Assembly: GCF_002154505.1 (NCBI RefSeq)
Contig: NZ_MUBM01000167.1
Coordinates: 1 to 59,975 of the forward strand
Direction: 5' to 3'
Source: Streptomyces carpinensis
GTDB taxonomy: Bacteria > Actinomycetota > Actinomycetes > Streptomycetales > Streptomycetaceae
Length of the DNA: 59,975 nucleotides
The translations under genes were made by a program, and so were the position numbers. The notes under the pieces were generated by a model. That model was not told where the DNA came from. It saw nothing but the letters and a program-made list of their open reading frames with translations, and did not search any database. Within the stretch, counting starts at the first letter, position 1. Each line of letters begins with the position of its first letter. Below, in pieces: positions 7,440 to 15,523 of this stretch.

Positions 7440-8480
7440 TCAGACCTTCGGCTGCTGTTGCGTGATGCAGTGGATACCGCCCCCGCCCGCGAAGATCGTA
7501 CGCGCGTCCACCAGGGTCACCGTGCGCTCGGGGAAGAGGCGGCGGAAGACGCCGGCCGCGAGCTCGTCGCGCGGGTCGTCGAAACCGCACAGGACGACGC
7601 CGCCGTTGCACAGGTAGTGGTTGATGTACGAGTAGTCGGCCCAGTGGCCGTCGGCCTCCAGGACGGTCGGGGCGGCGACCTCGACGACCTCCAGGCGGCG
7701 CCCCCGGGCGTCGGTGGCCGACTTCAGGATGCCGATGACCTCCTTGGTCACCTCGTGGTCGGGATGGGCCGGGTCCGGCTGGTGGTGGGCGACGACGACG
7801 CCGGGGCGGGCGAAGGCGGCGACGATGTCCACGTGGCCGAGGGTGCCGTAGCCGTGGGGAGGGTAGTCGCCGGTCAGGCCGCGCGGCAGCCAGATGGCCT
7901 TGCGGGTGCCGAGGTGGGCGTGGATCTCCGCCTCGACCTGCTCCCTCGACCAGTGCGGGTTGCGCTCGGGGCCGAGCTGGACCGTTTCCGTCAGCAGGAC
8001 CGTGCCCTCGCCGTCGACGTGGATGGCGCCGCCCTCGTTGACGAGCTTCGAGGCGTACGTCCGCGCGCCCGCGAGGTCCGAGACGTGGGCGGCGATCTTC
8101 GCGTCGTGCTCCCAGCGGGCCCAGTCCTGGGCGCCCCAGCCGTTGAACGTCCAGTCCACGGCGGCGAGTTCGCCGTTGCCGCCGGTGAGGAAGGTGGGGC
8201 CGATGTCGCGCATCCAGGCGTCGTCCAGGTCGCGCTCGACCGTGTCGATGCCGTCGCCGAGGAGGGCGCGGGCCTCGGCGGACTGGCCCGGGCCGCACAC
8301 CACCGTGACCGGTTCGAAGCGGCGGACGGCCCGGGCGACCGACGCCCAGGCGGCGCGGGAGGCGGCCACGTCGTCGGGGGTGTCGAAGGTCGGGTTCGGG
8401 CCCGGCCAGGCCATCCAGGTGCGCTCGTGCGGCGTCCACTCGGCGGGCATGCGGAAGCCGTCGGCGGCGGGGGTGTTCAT
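7440..8480 (-). CDS. aguA: agmatine deiminase (peptidyl-arginine-deiminase superfamily)
   Basis: The 346-aa enzyme hydrolyses agmatine to N-carbamoylputrescine and ammonia. It shows the expected N-terminal RMPAEWTPHERTWMAWP, the guanidinium-binding EGGAIHVDGEGTVL region, GHVD, and the C-terminal GGGGIHCITQQQP in which Cys338 is the nucleophile. Length agrees with bacterial AguA. The ATG at 8480 has GAGGA eight bases upstream; a longer in-frame opening reaches 8906 but overlaps ureC and is not needed. It is separated from the urease alpha-like gene by 29 bp, implying one transcript. No N-carbamoylputrescine amidase (AguB) is seen in the window, which matters for the function proposed for the neighbouring urease-like genes. 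Confidence 0.9.
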   Translation of the reverse strand: MNTPAADGFRMPAEWTPHERTWMAWPGPNPTFDTPDDVAASRAAWASVARAVRRFEPVTVVCGPGQSAEARALLGDGIDTVERDLDDAWMRDIGPTFLTGGNGELAAVDWTFNGWGAQDWARWEHDAKIAAHVSDLAGARTYASKLVNEGGAIHVDGEGTVLLTETVQLGPERNPHWSREQVEAEIHAHLGTRKAIWLPRGLTGDYPPHGYGTLGHVDIVAAFARPGVVVAHHQPDPAHPDHEVTKEVIGILKSATDARGRRLEVVEVAAPTVLEADGHWADYSYINHYLCNGGVVLCGFDDPRDELAAGVFRRLFPERTVTLVDARTIFAGGGGIHCITQQQPKV

Positions 8481-8509
8481 CTCGGAGGTCCTCGCAGGGG
8501 TCACGGAGG

Positions 8510-10234
8510 TCACAGGAAGTACAGGCGGTTGAGGGAGACGGAGTCGGCGGGCTCGGAGCGGATCGGGTCGCCGTCGAGGGTGACCAGGCCGGTGCGCTGG
8601 TCGACGTCGACCGCTCCGGTGCGGGAGTTCAGCCGCAGGTCGGCGGGGCCGATGCCACGGGTGCCGCGGACGGCGACCCTGCGGCGCCGGGTGGGCATCG
8701 TGTCGTTGCCCTGGTCGAGGGCGGCCTGGGCGACGAACGCCACGGAGATGTCGGCGGGGGTGGCGCCGTGCGCGCCGAACTGCGGGCCGAGCACCAGGGG
8801 TTCGCAGGTGTCCGTGGCCGCGCCCGGATCCCCGACCACGCCGTACGCCGGGAAGCCCGCCTTGAGGACGAGCTGCGGCTTGGCTCCGAAGTACTCCGGG
8901 CGCCACAGCACGATGTCGGCCAGCTTGCCCACCTCGATGGAGCCCACCTCGTGGGAGAGGCCGTGCGCGATGGCCGGGTTGATGGTCAGCTTGGCGATGT
9001 AGCGCAGCACGCGGGCGTTGTCGTCGTCGGGGCCGTCCCCGTCGACCGGGCCCAGCTCGGCCTTCATCTTCCCGGCCATCGCGAAGGTGCGGCGCACGGT
9101 CTCCCCGGCCCGCCCCATGCCTTGCGCGTCGGAGGAGGTGATGCCGATCGCGCCCAGGTCGTGCAGCACGTCCTCGGCGCCCATGGTGCCTGCGCGGATG
9201 CGGTCACGGGCCATGGCGGCGTCGCCGGGCAGGTCCGTCTTCAGGTCGTGGACGGAGACGATCATGCCGTAGTGCTCGGCGACCGCGTCCCGGCCGAAGG
9301 GCAGGGTGGGATTGGTGGAGGAGCCGATGACGTTCGGCACCCCGGCCATCTTCAGCACGTTGGGGACGTGTCCGCCGCCGCAGCCCTCGATGTGGAAGGC
9401 GTGGATGGTGCGGCCCTCCAGAACGCGCAGGGTGTCCTCCACCGACAGGCACTCGTTCAGGCCGTCGCTGTGCAGGGCCACTTGGACGTCGTGCTCCTCG
9501 GCGACGCGGAGGGCCGTGTCCAGCGCCCGCGTGTGGGCGCCCATGTCCTCGTGCACCTTGAAACCGCTCGCCCCGCCCTCGGCCAGCGCCTCGATCAGGG
9601 GGGCGCTGTGCGAGGAGGAACCCCGGCCCAGGAAGCCGATGTTGACCGGCCAGGCGTCGAAGGCGCCGAACGCGTGCCTCAGGGCCCACGGCGAGTTGAC
9701 GCCCACGCCCCACACCGGCCCGAACTCCTGGCCGATGATGGTGGTGACGCCGGAGGCGAGCGAGGCCTCCATGATGCGCGGCGACAGCAGGTGCACATGC
9801 GTGTCGACGGCGCCCGCGGTGGCGATCAGGCCCTCGCCGGACACGATGGACGTGCCGGTGCCGACGACGACGTCGACCCCGTCGAGGGTGTCGGGGTTCC
9901 CGGCCCGTCCGACGGCGCAGACGCGTCCCTCGCGGATGCCTATGGACACCTTGCGGATGCCCTGGGCCGCGTCGATCACGACGACGTTGCTGATCACCAC
10001 GTCACAGGTCTCGCGGACGGCCGCCGCCTTGAGGTGCAGGCCGTCGCGGGCCGTCTTGCCGAAGCCGGCGAGGAACTCGTCCCCGTACTTCTGCGCGTCC
10101 GACTCGACGCGTACGACCAGCCCCGAGTCGCCGAGGCGGATGCGGTCGCCGGCGCGGGGGCCGTGGGTGGCGGCGTAGGCGTGGGGGTCGATGTGGATCG
10201 CCCGGCTCACCTCGCGTCCCTTGGAGCGGCTCAT
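8510..10234 (-). CDS. ureC: divergent urease alpha subunit (UreC-like amidohydrolase)
   Basis: The 574-aa protein aligns along the whole length of urease alpha. The expected nickel ligands are present: His146 and His148 (DTHVH), Lys226 for carbamylation (FKVHED), His255 (ALHSDG), His281 (FHIEG) and Asp369 (TSSDAQ). The mobile flap differs. The family VCHHL motif reads SVHDL here, so the flap Cys is Val328, the following catalytic His is kept (His329) and the next His is Asp330. The usual Thr-Cys-Thr-Pro-Gly region is also replaced (around residues 176-186). The start overlaps the ureAB stop by four bases (ATGA), indicating coupling. Urease is a fair family label; urea as the substrate is uncertain. 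No ureD, ureE, ureF or ureG is present here. Confidence 0.85.
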   Translation of the reverse strand: MSRSKGREVSRAIHIDPHAYAATHGPRAGDRIRLGDSGLVVRVESDAQKYGDEFLAGFGKTARDGLHLKAAAVRETCDVVISNVVVIDAAQGIRKVSIGIREGRVCAVGRAGNPDTLDGVDVVVGTGTSIVSGEGLIATAGAVDTHVHLLSPRIMEASLASGVTTIIGQEFGPVWGVGVNSPWALRHAFGAFDAWPVNIGFLGRGSSSHSAPLIEALAEGGASGFKVHEDMGAHTRALDTALRVAEEHDVQVALHSDGLNECLSVEDTLRVLEGRTIHAFHIEGCGGGHVPNVLKMAGVPNVIGSSTNPTLPFGRDAVAEHYGMIVSVHDLKTDLPGDAAMARDRIRAGTMGAEDVLHDLGAIGITSSDAQGMGRAGETVRRTFAMAGKMKAELGPVDGDGPDDDNARVLRYIAKLTINPAIAHGLSHEVGSIEVGKLADIVLWRPEYFGAKPQLVLKAGFPAYGVVGDPGAATDTCEPLVLGPQFGAHGATPADISVAFVAQAALDQGNDTMPTRRRRVAVRGTRGIGPADLRLNSRTGAVDVDQRTGLVTLDGDPIRSEPADSVSLNRLYFL

Positions 10235-10950
10235 CGGTCGCCTCCTTCCGGCTCTTCGGCCGTCGCTTCGGCACTGACTCCCAGGTATCCGCAGGCCGCG
10301 GCCCGGCGCAGGGCCTCCTGCCTGGCCCCCGGCGCATCCAGCGGCCCGTCGACCAGTCCCGCGAAGCCGATGGCGATGCGCTCGCCGCCGATCGGCACGA
10401 GGCCGACCTCGGCGCTCTCCCCCGGCCCGAACCGCACCGACGAACCGGCGGGCACCGCCAGCCGCATGCCGTAGGCGGCCGCGCGGTCGAAGTCCAGCCG
10501 GGGATTGGCCTCGAAGAAGTGGAAGTGGGAGGTGACGGAGACCGGCACGGCCGCCGTGTTGGTCACCGTCAGCCGTACCGCCGCCTCCGGCTCGGCGTGC
10601 CGCGGTCCCGGCAGCAGCGCACCCGGCCCCTGGTCGCCGAGGTGGCCGCCCGCGATCGGGTCGGTGACCACGGCGAGCCGTGAGCCGTCGTCGAAGACGG
10701 CCTCCACGTGGACCTCGGTGACCACGTCCGCGACGCCCGGCAGGACGTCGTCCGGGCCGAGCACCGCGCGGGCGCGCCCGATCGCCTCGGCGAGCCGGGC
10801 GCCGTCGCGGGCGGCCTCGCAGACGGTGTCGGCGATCAGGGCGGTGGCCTCCGGCACGTTGAGCCTCAGGCCGCGGGCCTTGCGGGCGCGGGCCAGCTCG
10901 GCGGCTCCGAAGAGCAGCAGCCTGTCACGCTCCGTGGGGGTCAGTCTCAC
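10231..10950 (-). CDS. ureAB: fused urease gamma-beta subunit
   Basis: Residues 1 to about 100 are urease gamma (MRLTPTERDRLLLFGAAELARARK..., with NVPEATALIAD). Residues about 105-215 are urease beta, with SHFHFFEANPRLDFDRAAAYGMRLAVPAGSSVRFGPG. Fused gamma-beta subunits occur in several bacteria. GTG at 10950 is preceded by AAGGAGGT eight bases upstream. The gene begins the minus-strand run ureAB-ureC-aguA-tetR-transporter and faces the NCS1 permease across a 144-bp divergent promoter region. The product should assemble with the adjacent UreC-like subunit. The C-terminal 25 residues are an acidic extension. Confidence 0.9.
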   Translation of the reverse strand: MRLTPTERDRLLLFGAAELARARKARGLRLNVPEATALIADTVCEAARDGARLAEAIGRARAVLGPDDVLPGVADVVTEVHVEAVFDDGSRLAVVTDPIAGGHLGDQGPGALLPGPRHAEPEAAVRLTVTNTAAVPVSVTSHFHFFEANPRLDFDRAAAYGMRLAVPAGSSVRFGPGESAEVGLVPIGGERIAIGFAGLVDGPLDAPGARQEALRRAAACGYLGVSAEATAEEPEGGDR

Positions 10951-11020
10951 GCGGCGGCACCTCCTTGCCTTTCGCAGATTTGAACAACACTCTAAACGCG
11001 AGATTCGGTGATGCGAAAGA

Positions 11021-11063
11021 TTGACGACGAAACGTTGAGCGCGTCACATTGAACGTCGCTCAA
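11021..11063 (+). promoter_or_regulatory. permease promoter with overlapping operator half-sites
   Basis: TTGACG (11021-11026), a 17-bp spacer and TCACAT (11044-11049) form a candidate sigma-70-type promoter for the permease. Three related heptamers lie in and just after it: TTGAGCG (11035-11041), TTGAACG (11049-11055) and, inverted, CGCTCAA (11057-11063). The last two form a near-palindrome around one base. A regulator binding here would repress the permease and could also affect divergent ureAB. The assignment is by eye. Confidence 0.45.
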
Positions 11064-11094
11064 ACCTCAGGCGGCAGTCGAAGGAGACCCAGCC

Positions 11095-12537
11095 ATGCCG
11101 ATAGAACAGCGCGGAGTCGACACCATCCCGGAGGAGGAACGGACCAGCGGTCCGCGCGACCTGGTGTCGATCCTGCTCGGATCCAATCTGTGCCTCGGTG
11201 TGATCATCTTCGGCTGGCTGCCGCCGTCCTTCGGGCTCGGCTGGTGGGCCTCCCTCAGCTCCGTCGTGGTGGGCACCGTGGTCGGCACTCTGTTCACGGC
11301 CCCGCTGGCGCTGGTCTCCCTGCGCACGGCCACGAACCTGTCCACCTCCTCCGGCGCCCAGTTCGGCGTGCGCGGCCGGCTGGTCGGCTCGGTGGTCGGG
11401 CTGCTGCTGGCCCTCGGCTACACCGCGCTGACGGTGTGGATCGGCGGCGACGTGATGGTGAGCGTCCTGCACCGGCTCTTCGGGCTGACGCCGAGCGGAG
11501 TGTCGTACGCCGTCGTCTACACCTTGCTCGCCGCGGCGACCGTCGCGGGCGCGGTCTACGGCTACCGGGTGCTGCTCACCATGTCCCGCGTCCTCGCGGT
11601 CGGCATGACCCTCCTGCTGCTCCTCGGACTGTTCGCCTACGCCCCGCACTTCACCACCGCCGCACTGCCGGAGACGGGCGGCTATCTGCTGGGCGGGTTC
11701 TGGCCGACGTGGTTCCTGGCCACGGTGGCCGCGGGCCTGTCCGGCCCGATCGCCTTCATCACCCTGCTGGGCGACTACACCCGCTACATCTCCCCGCGCC
11801 GCCACTCCTCCCGCAGGGTGCTGCAGGCGACCTGGCTCGGGCTGGTCCTCGGCCTGCTCGTCCCGCAGCTGTTCGGCACCTTCACGGCCTACGGCGCCCG
11901 CGCCGCCCTGGACTACGCCGGGCCGCTGGTCGACGCCTCCCCCACCTGGTACCTGGTCCCGCTGCTGCTGTCCGCCTCCGCCGGCTCGGTCGGCAACGCC
12001 GGTCTGATGCTGTACTCGATGGGCCTCGACCTGGACGCGATCCTGCCGCGGGCCTCACGCGCGCGGGCCACCTGCACGGTCGCCGTCGTCGCCACGGTGT
12101 GCGTCTTCGTCGGCCACTACGCCTGGAACGCCCAGTCGGCGATGACGTCCTTCGTGCTGCTGCTGACCGCGATCGGCACCCCGTGGGCGGTCATCACCCT
12201 CATCGGCTTCGCCCGCTGCCGCGGTGTCTACGACGCCGACGCCCTGCAGGTGTTCAACCGCCGTTCGCGGGGCGGGATCTACTGGTACCGGGCCGGCTGG
12301 AACGTGCGGGCCACCGCCTCCTGGGCGGTGGGCGCCGTGGTCGGTCTGCTGGCGGTGTCCCTGCCGTCGTACCAGGGGCCGCTGCTGCGGATGACCGGCG
12401 GGGTGGACTGCAGCTTCCTGCTGTCGGGCGCGGTCGGCGGTGTGGTCTACCTGCTGCTGACGGCCGGCCGGGAACGCGAAGGGGCCGCCGCGGACGAGGA
12501 GTCCACGGCGGCCCTGACCGTCAGCAGGAACGGTTAG
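11095..12537 (+). CDS. NCS1 family permease (cytosine/purine/allantoin type)
   Basis: This 480-aa polytopic protein has about 12 membrane helices. The N-terminal GVDTIPEEERTSGPRDLVSILLGSNLCLGVIIFG is the usual NCS1 entry. NCS1 proteins import nucleobases, allantoin, hydantoins or thiamine with H+ or Na+. ATG at 11095 has GGAG upstream. It is divergent from the urease-like/agmatine deiminase run, so it may import the compound which that pathway consumes; this is inference, and a nucleobase or ureido compound would fit the family better than agmatine itself. It converges on ilvE, with a bidirectional terminator between. Confidence 0.85.
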   Translation: MPIEQRGVDTIPEEERTSGPRDLVSILLGSNLCLGVIIFGWLPPSFGLGWWASLSSVVVGTVVGTLFTAPLALVSLRTATNLSTSSGAQFGVRGRLVGSVVGLLLALGYTALTVWIGGDVMVSVLHRLFGLTPSGVSYAVVYTLLAAATVAGAVYGYRVLLTMSRVLAVGMTLLLLLGLFAYAPHFTTAALPETGGYLLGGFWPTWFLATVAAGLSGPIAFITLLGDYTRYISPRRHSSRRVLQATWLGLVLGLLVPQLFGTFTAYGARAALDYAGPLVDASPTWYLVPLLLSASAGSVGNAGLMLYSMGLDLDAILPRASRARATCTVAVVATVCVFVGHYAWNAQSAMTSFVLLLTAIGTPWAVITLIGFARCRGVYDADALQVFNRRSRGGIYWYRAGWNVRATASWAVGAVVGLLAVSLPSYQGPLLRMTGGVDCSFLLSGAVGGVVYLLLTAGREREGAAADEESTAALTVSRNG

Positions 12538-12541
12538 CCTC

Positions 12542-12588
12542 TCGTTCGGATCGTGCCGGGACCGCCGGGTCTGGCCTGATCCAAACGA
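12542..12588. terminator. bidirectional terminator between the permease gene and ilvE
   Basis: TCGTTCGGATC (12542-12552) pairs with GATCCAAACGA (12578-12588) with one mismatch. It fills the 57-bp gap between two convergent genes. Confidence 0.6.
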
Positions 12589-12594
12589 AGGACC

Positions 12595-13683
12595 CTAGCC
12601 CAGCTCGTGCATCCAGCCGTGCTTGTCCGCGGTGATGCCGCGCTGGATGTCCAGGAGAGCCTGACGGAGCTTCATCGTGACCTCGCCGGGCTCTCCGCCC
12701 GACTGCTTCCACTCGGCGCCGGCCCGCTTGACGGTGCCGACCGGGGTGATCACGGCGGCCGTGCCGCAGGCGAAGACCTCGGTCAGCGTGCCGTTCTCGG
12801 AGTCGCGCTGCCACTGGTCGACGGAGACGCGGGCCTCCTCCGACTCGTAGCCGAGGTCACGGGCGACGGTCAGCAGCGAGTCGCGGGTGACGCCCTCCAG
12901 GATCGAGCCGCTGAGGGACGGGGTGACGATCTTGTCGCCGTACACGAAGTACAGGTTCATGCCGCCGAGTTCCTCGACCCACTTGTGCTCCACGGCGTCG
13001 AGGTAGCAGACCTGGTCGCAGCCCTTGGCGGCGGCCTCGGCCTGGGCGAGCAGGGAGGCCGCGTAGTTGCCGCCGGTCTTGGCGTCGCCCATGCCGCCCG
13101 GGACGGCGCGGACGCGGTCCTCGGAGGCCCAGATGGAGACGGGCTTCACGCCGCCGGGGAAATAGGCGCCGGCCGGGGAGGCGATCACGATGAACAGGTA
13201 CTCGTTGGCGGGCTTGACGCCGAGGCCGACCTCGGTGGCGATCATGAACGGGCGCAGGTACAGAGACTCCTCACCGCCGTGCGCCGGCACCCATGCCTTG
13301 TCCTGCTGGACCAGGGCGTCACAGGCCTCGATGAACGTCTCGACGGGCAGCTCGGGCATGGCCAGGCGACGGGAGGAGGCCTGGAAGCGCTGGGCGTTCT
13401 TCTCGGGGCGGAAGGTGGCGACCGAGCCGTCGGGCTGCCGGTAGGCCTTCAGGCCCTCGAAGATCTCCTGCGCGTAGTGCAGGACATGGGTGGCGGGGTC
13501 GAGGGGGATCGGCGCGTACGGAACGAGCTGGCCGTCGTGCCAGCCCCGGCCCTCGGTCCACCGGATCGTCACCATGTGGTCGGTGAAGTGGCGGCCGAAA
13601 CCGGGGTTGGTCAGGATCGCCTCGCGCTCTGCGTCGGAGAGCGGGTTGGCCGAGGGCTTGAGCTCGATCGTGGGCGTCGTCAT
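12595..13683 (-). CDS. ilvE: branched-chain amino acid aminotransferase
   Basis: The 362-aa PLP enzyme of fold type IV transfers the amino group between glutamate and the 2-keto acids of leucine, isoleucine and valine. It shows LHYAQEIFEGLKAYR, the PLP lysine in GDAKTGGNYAASL, CYLDAVEHKWVEELGGMNLYFV and the C-terminal CGTAAVITPVG motif that binds the cofactor phosphate. Length fits the long actinobacterial IlvE. ATG at 13683 starts the family's N-terminus. LeuB lies upstream on the same strand, but a 280-bp gap with hairpins suggests separate transcripts. Confidence 0.95.
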   Translation of the reverse strand: MTTPTIELKPSANPLSDAEREAILTNPGFGRHFTDHMVTIRWTEGRGWHDGQLVPYAPIPLDPATHVLHYAQEIFEGLKAYRQPDGSVATFRPEKNAQRFQASSRRLAMPELPVETFIEACDALVQQDKAWVPAHGGEESLYLRPFMIATEVGLGVKPANEYLFIVIASPAGAYFPGGVKPVSIWASEDRVRAVPGGMGDAKTGGNYAASLLAQAEAAAKGCDQVCYLDAVEHKWVEELGGMNLYFVYGDKIVTPSLSGSILEGVTRDSLLTVARDLGYESEEARVSVDQWQRDSENGTLTEVFACGTAAVITPVGTVKRAGAEWKQSGGEPGEVTMKLRQALLDIQRGITADKHGWMHELG

Positions 13684-13857
13684 GAGTGAGTGTCCTTCAC
13701 CGGTTGTAGTGACGGGCCGCGCTCACGCCCGCACGGCCAGTGGCCGGTGCTAGGACGTCCGAGCATTCCCTCATGTCGCGGCTCCGCGTCCGATTATCGC
13801 GCGGGCGCTGCGACGGAAGAAAACGGGGTGAATGCGGCCCAGGCTTCGATGGTGGCA

Positions 13858-13944
13858 CCCGGCGGCGGACAGGGGGAAGCCGCCGGGCGCGGATGCGACC
13901 CGACGGCTTCGAAGGTTCGAGCGGCCTGGGGGTCCCACCCAGGC
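13858..13944 (-). terminator. hairpins between leuB and ilvE
   Basis: The 280-bp gap 13684-13963 holds no gene. Two hairpins are visible: CCCGGCGGC (13858-13866) with GCCGCCGGG (13879-13887), and GCCTGGG (13924-13930) with CCCAGGC (13938-13944). The second lies 20 bp after the leuB stop and is the likelier leuB terminator. I saw no leader peptide for ilvE. Confidence 0.45.
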
Positions 13945-13963
13945 GTTCAGGCTCTGGGGGAGG

Positions 13964-15007
13964 TCAGCCTGCTACTCGTACGGAGAGCGCGTCGCCGATC
14001 TCGGAGGTGCTGCGCGTGGGCAGCGCACCGCGCTCCGCGAGGTCGGCGGAGACGGCGTCCTCGATGCGGGTCGCCTCGGCGTCGTAGCCGAGGTGGCGCA
14101 GCAGCAGGGCGACGGACAGGACCGTGGCGGTCGGGTCGGCCTTGCCCTGGCCCGCGATGTCCGGGGCCGAGCCGTGCACGGGCTCGAACATGGACGGGAA
14201 CTCGCGGCTCGGGTTGATGTTGCCGGAGGCCGCGACGCCGATGCCGCCGGAGACGGCCGCGGCGAGGTCGGTGATGATGTCGCCGAAGAGGTTGTCGGTG
14301 ACGATGACGTCGAATCGCTCGGGCTGGGTGACCAGGAAGATCGTGGCCGCGTCGACGTGAATGTACTCGGTGGTGACCTCGGGGTACTCCTCGGCCACCT
14401 TGTTGAAGATGTTGGTCCACAGGTGTCCCGCGAAGGTCAGGACGTTGTTCTTGTGGACCAGCGTGAGCTTCTTGCGCGGGCGGGCCTGGGCACGGGCGAA
14501 GGCGTCGCGGACCACGCGCTCGACACCGAAGGCCGTGTTGACGGAGACCTCGGTGGCGACCTCGTGCTCGGTGCCCTTGCGGATGGTGCCGCCGTTGCCG
14601 GTGTACGGCCCCTCGGTGCCCTCGCGGACGACGACGAAGTCGATCTGCGGGTCGCCGGCCAGCGGGGTGGCCACACCGGGCAGGAGTTTGCTCGGGCGCA
14701 GGTTGACGTGGTGGTCGAAGGCGAAGCGGAGCTTGAGCAGGAAGCCGCGCTCCAGGACGCCGGACGGCACCGACGGGTCGCCGATCGCGCCGAGCAGGAT
14801 GGCGTCGTGCGTCTTCAGGGCCTCGAGGTCGGCCTCGGTGAGGGTCTCACCGGTGGCGTGGTAACGCCGGGCACCGAAGTCGTACTCCCTGGTCTCCAGC
14901 TTCACATCCTGCGGGAGGACGGCTGTCAGGACCTTCAGGCCCTCGGCCACGACTTCCTGGCCGATGCCGTCACCGGGAATCACTGCGAGATCGATGCTGC
15001 GAGACAT
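13964..15007 (-). CDS. leuB: 3-isopropylmalate dehydrogenase
   Basis: The 347-aa enzyme oxidises and decarboxylates 3-isopropylmalate with NAD+ in leucine synthesis. It has IDLAVIPGDGIGQEVVAEG at the N-terminus, LKLRFAFDHHVNLRP, VVREGTEGPYTGNGG, VHKNNVL, and the NAD/Mg2+-binding region VTDNLFGDIITDLAAAVSGGIGVAASGNINPS. The length matches the short actinobacterial type. Homologous tartrate or isocitrate dehydrogenases are less likely given the motifs and the neighbouring branched-chain genes. Confidence 0.95.
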   Translation of the reverse strand: MSRSIDLAVIPGDGIGQEVVAEGLKVLTAVLPQDVKLETREYDFGARRYHATGETLTEADLEALKTHDAILLGAIGDPSVPSGVLERGFLLKLRFAFDHHVNLRPSKLLPGVATPLAGDPQIDFVVVREGTEGPYTGNGGTIRKGTEHEVATEVSVNTAFGVERVVRDAFARAQARPRKKLTLVHKNNVLTFAGHLWTNIFNKVAEEYPEVTTEYIHVDAATIFLVTQPERFDVIVTDNLFGDIITDLAAAVSGGIGVAASGNINPSREFPSMFEPVHGSAPDIAGQGKADPTATVLSVALLLRHLGYDAEATRIEDAVSADLAERGALPTRSTSEIGDALSVRVAG

Positions 15008-15083
15008 GCCGGCACCCTACTCCTCGTCCCGAGAGATGACACACGATGTCCGCCATATGGACTGACGGTGAGGGCACCCCGGC

Positions 15084-15215
15084 TCAGTGGCCGGTCTCGC
15101 CTCCGTTGTCGCGGCGGTCGAGGGCGCGCTGGAGGGCGGCGGCGGCGTTCTTGCGGTCGGTCTCGCTCATGCGGGTGACGTGACGGACGCGGCGGCGGAC
15201 GGTCGTCTCGGCCAT
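15084..15215 (-). CDS. small Arg-rich protein of 43 aa
   Basis: This short ORF begins MAETTVRRRVRHVTRMSETDRKNAA, is helix-prone, strongly basic near its N-terminus, and has AAGGAG about ten bases before the ATG. I recall similar small proteins near leuB in other streptomycetes, but no function is known to me. It lies 76 bp upstream of leuB on the same strand and could be a small nucleic-acid-binding or regulatory peptide. Function not assigned. Confidence 0.6.
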   Translation of the reverse strand: MAETTVRRRVRHVTRMSETDRKNAAAALQRALDRRDNGGETGH

Positions 15216-15523
15216 GGTGAATCGACTCCTTCGAGAAAGCACGGAGCGCGGAGGCAGGGGGGTTACGAGACGCCGGAGGGCGGGGAGCGGTGCCGCAGGG
15301 GTGTCCTGCACAGGGCCCGGCTCACGACCGCCATTCGCTTGATCGAGCGAGACGTTCGGCTCCTACAAAGCTATGCGAGGACGGGGCACCTGTCTCCACA
15401 ATTACTCGGACTTCCTACTATCTGAGACGGCGCATCGGGCCACACGCTGCTGACCTGCGGTTTCATCAGACGGTGAAACGGTGGATCCTTACGGCGAACC
15501 CGGCGGTGAAGCCGGACGGAGAC
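15216..15523. other. 308-bp intergenic region without a recognised gene
   Basis: The stretch is A+T-richer around 15340-15430 than its surroundings and presumably holds the promoter of the 43-aa gene. I found no tRNA, ORF with codon bias, or convincing promoter pair. A weak TTTCA...TGAAA inverted repeat lies near 15462-15479. Confidence 0.4.

Noticed and set aside
8480..8906. longer agmatine deiminase starting at 8906
   Set aside because: The extension overlaps ureC in another frame, has no family similarity, and the ATG at 8480 has a good ribosome site.
13684..13963. leader peptide for ilvE like that of ilvB
   Set aside because: No short ORF with Ile/Leu/Val runs and no U-tract terminator before ilvE.
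15340..15500. possible tRNA or small RNA in the A+T-richer gap
   Set aside because: No cloverleaf, T-loop motif or CCA could be found on either strand.
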